Of a stretch of DNA of 64,000 nt, positions 57,685 through 64,000 are shown piece after piece. Origin of the DNA: Larix kaempferi (lineage: Eukaryota; Streptophyta; Pinopsida; Pinales; Pinaceae); assembly GCA_027924585.1 (NCBI GenBank), contig BSBM01000096.1:1736001-1800000 (forward strand). Direction: 5' to 3'. The notes beneath the pieces are model-generated. The model had not been told where the DNA came from and did not search any database. It saw nothing but the letters and a program-made list of their open reading frames with translations. The position numbers and the translations under genes were made by a program. Every line of letters begins with the position of its first letter. Positions within the stretch are counted from its first letter, which is position 1.

Positions 57685-58055
57685 ACTATCTTTCTCTCAA
57701 TGTTCATGTAAAGTGAGATAGCGCACTCTTTGTTGCATATAGATAATGGAAGGTTGTTGTTTCGGCCTTATGAAATTTTTAGTGGATGCATAAATATGTA
57801 ATGGATATATCATGATAGCCATATCTCTAAATACTAATCATTTCATGTACTATTTCTCCAAGTAACATTAATATTCGAGCTAGTTTCCTCACTATATTCT
57901 CTCAATGTCATGTAAAGTGCACGGGCACACTTATTGTTGAATATAGTTAATGGAGGATTGATATTTAGACCTTATGAACATGTTATTTTCTGCATAACTC
58001 TGTTATAGAAATATCATGAGAGCCACAGCTCGAAATACCATGTACTTCTTGTGAT
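57685..58055. repeat. Tandem duplication of about 200 bp
   Basis: Two copies share CTCTCAATGT, CATGTAAAGTG, GCACACTTNTTGTTG, ATGGA/AGG and TATCATGAnAGCCA landmarks in the same order, with clear decay between them. Confidence 0.75.
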
Positions 58056-58702
58056 AATTCCAATCAAAACTGAGATCCGAGCCATTTTCCTCATAGCATT
58101 TTCATGGTGATTTTGGGATGATGTTGTACCTATTTTATATCATAGATTTCTGAGATTTTTTTCCATTTTATGAGATTCATATGAATTTTATTTTATTTCT
58201 CAAATAATTTTTGCAAACCCCTAAAGTGTTACTATAGTTTGTGACCAAATTCGAGGCTCCTTGTCTACCATTTTCACCCCAACTTTTATATTCTAGAAGT
58301 TGTTGTTCTTTGGGAGACCTAATCGACCCTAAAACCTTATATAATGCTGCAAATATGTTGTCATTTATGTACCCTAATATATCCAAGTCTCATATTAATA
58401 ATTAGTGAAATCCATATAGTGTTTGGAAGGGAAAATAGTGGCATACCTAGGGGATATTTCCATTAGTCCAGTTGACTAGTCTTGTCCCGAAACTTCTCTC
58501 CTTGCAAATTGAAGACCATGGATGGGTATAGCGGCCTGTGTTTGGGTGTTTGATAAATGTATTAATGTGTCATGTATCCTCGTAAGTCCCTCTATACATA
58601 ATTCGAAACCATTTGGGATCATTTGGGACAATTTGGGGTTTCACTAGTCCAAGGTTCGAAAATTGGTCAAATTGTGTAAACTTTCAAATTAGGGATATTG
58701 CA

Positions 58703-59561
58703 GTAGTTATAAAGGATTTTCCATTGATTGGGGAATCCTTGGTTTGGAAGGAAGGAGAGGGGACTATGGTGAGAATATGATAATATGCATGGGTGGGGAG
58801 TCATAGGAATCGTTTACTTCTGGTACATATGGTACAATAACTGTGAGACATGTGTTTGTATGTTGTCACAAGTGGCAAATTTTTCCACCACAAACAATTT
58901 GGGACAGGAATGGTATTCTACTAACAGGATTGTCTTTTAAGTTAATGATGCAGATCTATGGGAAAGACTAGTTTGATGTCTAAAATAAAGTCATTTCAGG
59001 CTCAAGGAAATACAAGATGAACTAGTATGGTCTCTCTCACTTACAACTACTTGTTCCCCCAATCGGGGCTATTGATTTTGAAGTTCTGAATAGTGGGGTG
59101 GAGAGATAAAGTGGTGGTGTAGATCCTTGTATAATATGAAGTGTCCATTGAAAGAGAAAATTTTATGTGGTGTCTTCTAAACGAAAAAAGAACTAACTTG
59201 GGACAATTTACAAAAGTAGAATAAGGAACGTCTAGGAAGATGCACTACGTGCTTAAGGAGTGAAGAAACAAATGGAAATCTAATAATGGAGTGTGAATAT
59301 TCCAAACAAATTTGGTTATAAATTGAAGCTTTTATCAATTTGAAAATTGTTTGGAAGGGTTAACTATTGAGGAAGGATTGAGGAATTGGTTAATCAACAG
59401 ATAGACCACATAGTATAATTAATATATCCTTATCATCATAGCTTGGGGTGTTTGGATGGCAAAGAAACACTGGATTTTTTAGGATAAATATTACACTCCT
59501 ATGCTTTGTGCTATGAAAGGTCTAAGAATTCTAAGTTTCTTTCTACAAGGAACAAATTACT
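58703..59561 (+). pseudogene. LINE ORF2 C-terminal region with zinc segment
   Basis: F-P-L-I-G-E-S-L-V-W-K-E-G-E-G resumes ORF2 after the solo LTR. At 59,241-59,293 the pattern C-T-T-C-L-R-S-E-E-T-N-G-N, then M-E-C-E-Y-S-K-Q-I-W, corresponds to the CX2C...H...C zinc segment ending the plant L1 RT part, with the His changed. Frames change repeatedly. It stops at the foldback element. Confidence 0.8.
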
Positions 59562-60138
59562 ATTAGAGGAAATTTGGGTAAAAAATGGGCCTCCTAAAGA
59601 AAATAATAAGAAAATAATAAAATAATAGTAGAGAGAGAGAGTAAAAAAACTACTTTTTGGATCGTATTTTCAACTTATCTCCTTGTAGGTTTACTCAAAT
59701 TTCAATTAGGGCGACTCACTGGATGGATAATCAAAGTTTGCATCCAATGAGTACCCATGTTGCATACTTTTAACAACATCCACACCATGAAAAATTGAAA
59801 ATATATTAAAAAAACGTGTTTCTAGTGAGAGAAAACACGTTTTTTAATATATTTTTGATTTTTCATGGTGTGGATGTTGTTAAAAGTATGCAACATGGGT
59901 ACTCGTTGGATGCATAATTTAATTATGCATCCAACGAGTCCTCCTGCTTAAAATTTGAGTAAACCTACAATGAGATAAGTTGAAAATATGATCCAAAAAA
60001 GTAGTTTTTATTTTTTCCCTCCAATTTTTTTAGGTGCTCCCTTTTTTAATTTTAAAGCATTTTGATTGGTTAATACATGATGACATGGAATTTATTTTAT
60101 TTTTGGAAGGCCCATTTTAAATTCAAATTTCCTCTAAT
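59562..60138. mobile_element. Foldback / MITE-like element (about 575 bp hairpin)
   Basis: The whole segment is an imperfect inverted repeat centred near 59,828. Left arm words (TTAGAGGAAATTTG, ATGGGCCTCC, ACTACTTTTTGGATC, ATCCACACCATG) recur as reverse complements in mirror order on the right (GATCCAAAAAAGTAGT, GGCCCATTTT, CAAATTTCCTCTAA). The central loop lies between ACGTGTTT and AAACACGT. A second near-perfect dyad of 37 bp lies in the right arm at 59,902-59,938. No transposase is present. It interrupts the LINE between the zinc segment and RNase H. The target duplication is unclear. Confidence 0.85.
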
Positions 60139-60347
60139 TGAGAGTCTATGAGATAGGTGGTGGTGGAAGGGATTGATAAAGAAGTTCCTTGGGATTATTT
60201 TGATGGGGCTTCTGAAGGGAATCCACCCACATATGGAAGAGGAGGAATAATTCACTTGGATGAGTTCCACTATCTTAATTTCAATGTAGGTTTTTGGTAA
60301 GGATCCAATAACTATGTGGATATAATGGTACTAAAATTGGCTTTGAT
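60139..60347 (+). pseudogene. LINE RNase H fragment
   Basis: P-W-D-Y-F-D-G-A-S-E-G-N-P-P-T-Y-G-R-G-G-I-I-H-L (about 60,190-60,260) is the start of the RNase H domain of a plant L1 ORF2, with the first catalytic Asp present. The sequence continues to M-V-L-K-L-A-L (about 60,325-60,347), the segment following the Glu motif, where the copia insertion cuts it. Confidence 0.82.
60343..60347. repeat. Presumed target duplication, one side (TTGAT)
   Basis: TTGAT precedes the copia LTR. The partner is outside the window, so this is unconfirmed. Confidence 0.4.
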
Positions 60348-60862
60348 TGTTAAAATTATAGATCTAGCTAAACTAGCTTACCTATCTAACCATTCAATAA
60401 CATATCAACATAAATAAGAACAGAAAGAGAACAAGGAAAATAATACACTAGGTATACATGGTTCACCCAATTGGAATATGTCCACGGGAAGGTTGTTTTC
60501 TATTACATCCAAAAATATCCTTCAATCTTACAGAGAGAGCAACTCCAGATAACCCCAATACAATATAGCAGAGAGCTTGTGAGCACAATAGAATGTTGTG
60601 ATAGTATGATCGAATATTATGATGTGACTCCCTTGACCCTATTATATACCAAGAGATGTGGAGGAATACTCTCACATATTGCATGTGGGATAATATAATT
60701 CTCCATAATCACACCTCCTTATATAACAATGGATATCAAGAGTATACTTTACCATAATGAATATGGGATATAATGTATTACTCGTTTACATAAGATTGTG
60801 TATAACTTCTGACATAATACAAAGACATTATTACCGTCCAAGGAATATAATATATTCCAACA
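60348..60862 (-). repeat. 3' LTR of minus-strand copia
   Basis: 515 bp. On the minus strand it begins TGTTGGAATATATTATATTC and ends TTTTAACA. A TATATAAGG box is visible on the minus strand near 60,716-60,726. Confidence 0.85.
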
Positions 60863-60876
60863 CTCCCCCTTAATAA
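60863..60876 (-). other. Polypurine tract
   Basis: The minus strand reads TTATTAAGGGGGAG directly before the LTR start TGTTGG. Confidence 0.8.
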
Positions 60877-61075
60877 TGGTTGGGAGAAAGGACCACACTA
60901 ACACTAAGGAAGGAAGGAGTCATTACTAATCCCCCTTGATGACAACTTCCCTCATCCCAAGCAAGGAACGAAGATGCAAATACTTCACTTCTGTAAAGGA
61001 TTTGGTGAAGATATTGCATGCCCGCTACTAGGTAGGACAATACTAAAGAGAAATAATAACATCTGCGACGAGACC

Positions 61076-61797
61076 TCAAATGTAATGAGCATGAAGGTCG
61101 ATATGCTTTGTCTTGGAGTGATATATAGGATTATAAGCAAGCTGAATTGCACCCTGATTATCACATTTCAACATAGTGGACGATTTCGGAACCAGACCAA
61201 GCTCAGTGAGCACATGTTGTAACCAAACTTCTTCTTTTGATGCTATATACTCTACTTCACACGAAGATAAAGAAAGAGTCTTCACCTTCTTGCTGGACCA
61301 CAAAATTGGACCTGAACCAAGTTGAAATATATAACCAGCAGTTGACTGTCAATCAGAACTGTCATCTGCCCAATTAGAAATTGTATATTCAGAAAGTGAA
61401 ATTGTAGCACTACTCGAATAAAAGACACCATAGTACAATTTCCCCTGTAAATATCTCATCATTATATTGGCTTCCTGCCAATGAATTTCATGAGGTTGCT
61501 GCATGAAACGAGAAACCATACTGATGGGAAAAGAGAGATATGGTCTGCTGTGAGTTAAATATATCAAACTTCCCACTAGATGGCAATAAAGAGTAGCATC
61601 AACAAGAGGGATGGTACACTCAACAGTTAAATTTACACCAAACTAAAATGGCGTAGGAACATGTTTACAATCACTCATATGGAAATGATCCAATAAGTCT
61701 TTAGCATAATTTGGTTGGGAGAGAAAAATACCATCTGCCATATCCCAGATATGAGACCCAAGAAATAGAGCAATATACCATGATCAGTCATTTCAAA
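61076..61797 (-). pseudogene. copia RT C-terminal part and RNase H
   Basis: V-G-S-L-I-Y-L-T-H-S-R-P-Y-L-S-F and M-M-R-Y-L-Q-G-K-L-Y-Y-G-V-F (61,430-61,576), then W-A-D-D-S-S-D, a stop, S-T-A-G-Y-I-F-Q-L-G, and W-S-S-K-K-V-K-T-L-S-L-S-S-C-E-V-E-Y-I-A (61,240-61,303) and S-K-T-K-H-I-D-L-H. These are the connection and RNase H motifs of plant copia. The normal W-A-G-D-x-x-D Asp is kept. It is one frame off from RT. Confidence 0.9.
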
Positions 61798-62640
61798 CTA
61801 CTTTTGAAGATCACTTTTCATACTTTGAATTAATACAAGATGGCTGCTAGTGATGATAAGATCATCCATATATAACATAATAATGACGATATTATTACCA
61901 AAGTTCTTAACATACAGATTTGGATCAGATATACAACGCTTAAAACCATTATTCAAGAAATATGCATCAATTTTATCATACCAAGCCCTAGGTGCTTGTT
62001 TGAGACCATATAAAGACTTGTGTAATTTGGATACTAAACTTGATGATTTAGTAGAAATAAAAGCAGGAGGTTGTTGCATATAAATTTTTTCATGAAGATC
62101 ACAATTTAAAAAAGCACTTTTAACATCCATTTGGTGTACTTCCCATTTATAAGATGCAGCAAGAGATAAGATGGTTCTTATTGTATTCATTTTAGCAACA
62201 AGAGAAAAAATTTCATTATAATCAATACCTTCAAGTTAATTAAAACCTTTTGCAACTAATCTAGCTTTATATTTTTCAATCTTTCCTTCTGCAATAAACT
62301 TAGTTTTATTAACCCATTTACAACCAACTAAATTATTTCCTAAGGAAGAGGGACAAGAGACCAAGTTTTTTTCTTCATAAGGGATTCATACTCAGTAGAC
62401 GTAGCTTGTTCCAAATGAGGTTTACCCTTAGCTTGAGCATAAGAAGTAGGATCATCTGTGGCCAAAACTTTGGTCATAAGAGCAAAGTTAGATCTAGTTC
62501 TACGAGTATCAGAAGGATTACCGATCTCACTACCTGTAGATTCAAGAGTTTTATGGGCCCAAAAATGAAGGTTAGAAGGAACAAAAGTAACTTCAGGAGC
62601 TTCAGGATATTCAGGTGGAACACTTGAAGAAGAGGGTGAA
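61798..62640 (-). pseudogene. copia reverse transcriptase
   Basis: The 62,190-61,798 stretch is clean for 130 codons: H-Q-M-D-V-K-S-A-F-L-N-C-D-L, Y-M-Q-Q-P-P, S-L-Y-G-L-K-Q-A-P-R-A-W-Y and L-Y-M-D-D-L-I-I-T. The catalytic Y-M-D-D (YVDD in most copia) is intact. Upstream (62,190-62,640) the N-terminal RT segment is recognisable but has stops and frame changes. Priming and cDNA synthesis use this enzyme. Confidence 0.92.
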
Positions 62641-63165
62641 CTAAGATAAAAAAAAAACAGGCACCGAACTGGAAGGAGTAACAGATATAGGAGTAACAGG
62701 AGACAATGGAATATTCAGGGTAACATGAGGCTCTGCAGAATCAGGTGGTGGAGAGACTTCAGTAAATTGAACATCTCCTCTAATTATGACACTCTGATTA
62801 GAAGGATCAAATAACCTGTAAGACTTGGAATCCTCGGCATAACCAATGAATATACACTTGTGAGGCTTGGGTTCTAACGTTTTCCATTTTTCATCAGGAA
62901 TATGAGCCTGACATTCACAACCAAACACCTTAAAGTTACTAATATCTGGTTTTATACCATTCAAACGAACCAATCTTTCATGCCACAAGTTACTTACTTC
63001 ATCAGCATGAGCAACATAGGAATAAAAGGGTTGTCTCTTAGTTGAATTAAAACTAGCAAATTTATATAAACCAGCAGTATGACCAACACGACTAGAAGAA
63101 ACTACTTTAAAATTATGGTTGATATCTTTAAGAACATATGTATCAAGCCAAGCTTCAAATTTATA
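62641..63165 (-). pseudogene. copia integrase with the catalytic core deleted
   Basis: The frame runs N-L-W-H-E-R-L-V-R-L-N, the beginning of the zinc-binding domain of a copia integrase, directly into G-I-K-P-D-I-S-N-F-K-V-F-G-C-E-C-Q-A-H-I-P-D-E-K, which belongs after the DDE core. The whole catalytic core (about 200 residues in relatives) is missing at about 62,957 and the frame is kept. The following part has K-C-I-F-I-G-Y-A-E-D-S-K-S-Y-R-L-F-D. This copy could not integrate by its own enzyme. A stop at 63,163-63,165 separates it from the protease. Confidence 0.88.
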
Positions 63166-64000
63166 TCATTTTTGACATGCACGACAAATAGAAATCAAGT
63201 TGATGGGCATGTGTTCAACATGAAAAACATCTTCCAAATGACCATTATCAACATTAACATTACCAGAACCAAATACGGAAAGTTGTTTACCATCACCTAT
63301 AAATACTTTCTGATATGTGTGTTTATTATTGTCATAAGATGTAAATAAAGAAGCATTACCAGTCATATGTTTAGAAGCATTGGAATCCATTATCCATTCC
63401 ACATTAGAATAAGAACTACTAGATGAAACAACAGATGCACATAAAGCTACTTTTGATTCATCAAAACCTTTCTTTTTATCCTTAGACATTAAACATTTCG
63501 CTTTAAATAAATTCTTTTCAGGATGGTTAGTTTTACCACAATGTTTACAAGGATCATACACTTTCTTCTTCTTACTAGTTTCATTATGTGCATTAGAAGC
63601 ATGACTAGAATTATTAGTATGATTAGAAGTGTGTGAACAAGAACCTTTAGCATTATTAAAACGTTTTTTAGGATTATTATTATGTGCCATAAGAGCTTTA
63701 TTAGGTGAGACATATCCTGAAACAATTAACCTTTCTTGCTTATTTATCAACCCTTTACAAAAATCATCAAAAGTAGGTTTCGTGGTACTTTGAGACAATT
63801 CAAGAGCTCTATTCCTAGTTTGGATGAACATGTCAAAACAATATGGCAATTTTTGTTCTATAAGAATTATAAGAGTGGTGTCTGTCTTCTTGTAATATTT
63901 ACCACAATTATTTAATTTTTCATTTAAAGTTTTCACTTCAGCAAGATATAATTCTACCCTTTCAAAGTTAGTAGGATCTAGCTCAAAAATATTCTTTTCA
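63166..64000 (-). pseudogene. copia gag C-terminal part and protease
   Basis: Clean for 256 codons and open to the window edge. The gag part has E-L-S-Q-S-T-T-K-P-T-F-D-D-F-C (UBN2-type region) and a His/Asn/Ser-rich linker. A zinc knuckle C-K-H-C-G-K-T-N-H-P-E-K-N-L lacks the last Cys. The protease active site is W-I-M-D-S-N-A-S-K-H-M-T, where D-S-G-A has become D-S-N-A. The protease ends P-I-N-L-I-S-I near 63,190. The gag N-terminus lies outside the window. Confidence 0.88.

Larger units (their letters stand above)
56724..58702 (+). repeat. Solo LTR, 2.0 kb
   Basis: It begins TTTCATGTCCCC (from TGTCATGTCCCC) and ends GATATTGCA, flanked by the exact GTAGT duplication. The LINE text resumes immediately after it (K-D-F-P-L-I-G-E-S-L-V-W-K). 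There is no internal domain. The interior holds a TATGACA-type minisatellite (57,088-57,195) and a duplicated block of about 200 bp (57,685-57,850 and 57,893-58,055). The open stretch 57,395-57,601 is not considered coding. Confidence 0.85.
45757..60347 (+). mobile_element. L1-like LINE (plus strand) with four nested insertions
   Basis: Domains in order: ORF1 with DUF4283 and a zinc knuckle (45,757-47,631), EEP endonuclease (53,918-54,690), RT (55,300-56,723), Cys-rich zinc segment (59,241-59,293) and RNase H (60,180-60,347). The breaks between them are explained by the element at 47,637-53,912, the solo LTR 56,724-58,702 and the foldback element 59,562-60,138. A copia element cuts the RNase H at 60,348, so the 3' end and poly(A) tail lie outside the window. 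It is heavily decayed. Confidence 0.9.
60348..64000 (-). mobile_element. Ty1/copia element, minus strand, incomplete in window
   Basis: From right to left: gag and protease, a deleted integrase, RT, RNase H, polypurine tract and 3' LTR. Gag, protease, integrase remnant and RT share one frame, as expected for the single copia ORF. The RT-to-RNase H part has shifted. It lies inside the LINE RNase H domain. The 5' LTR and start of gag lie beyond 64,000. Confidence 0.92.

Overview
This is plant nuclear DNA made almost entirely of nested, decayed transposable elements. I see no intact host gene, tRNA, rRNA, CRISPR array or bacterial feature. The evidence is plant-type Ty1/copia, Ty3/gypsy (including a Tat-type element), RNase H-bearing L1-like LINEs, solo LTRs and a foldback element, with stop codons scattered through nearly every coding relic. 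The low gene density and old nested insertions suggest a large seed-plant genome, perhaps a gymnosperm, but that last step is a low-confidence inference.

Layout. 1-3.6 kb: Ty3/gypsy gag-protease relic followed by a probable LTR. 3.6-9.3 kb: an unidentified ORF relic, TTACAATT-rich DNA, degenerate repeats, a cluster of GATCAAG palindromes and AT-rich filler. 9,314-31,101: a copia element (LTRs 596 and 598 bp, near-matching 5-bp target duplication). It is split by a 16.5-kb Tat-type Ty3/gypsy element (12,187-28,730, exact GGAAA duplication). 31.1-33.4 kb: AT-rich, unassigned. 33.4-38.5 kb: minus-strand LINE relic split by a 2.3-kb non-autonomous LTR element (35,277-37,561). 38.5-42.95 kb: two head-to-tail LTR-like units, each followed by a palindromic array of about 56-bp units. 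42.96-60.35 kb: plus-strand LINE (ORF1, endonuclease, reverse transcriptase, zinc finger, RNase H). It is broken by a solo LTR (43,523-45,751), a 6.3-kb element without pol (47,637-53,912), a second solo LTR (56,724-58,702), a foldback element (59,562-60,138) and a copia element that runs off the window (60,348-64,000, minus strand).

The most notable object is the Tat-type element. Its LTRs are about 5.07 kb long, and each carries the same 1,109-codon open frame (decayed) of unknown function with a C-terminal coiled coil. Stops in one LTR copy are mostly sense codons in the other, so the parental frame was open. The frame lies in U3, upstream of the conventional TATA and AATAAA signals, and a second TATA-like box sits about 155 bp before its start codon. 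The element also carries an additional RNase H between protease and reverse transcriptase.

The second notable object is the 6.3-kb element at 47.6-53.9 kb. It has LTRs, a primer-binding site and an exact target duplication, but instead of gag-pol it carries an unfamiliar Lys/Glu-rich reading frame of about 900 codons with an internally duplicated module. The insertion order is readable from the target duplications: the LINEs are the oldest layer and all the LTR elements and the foldback element landed in them.
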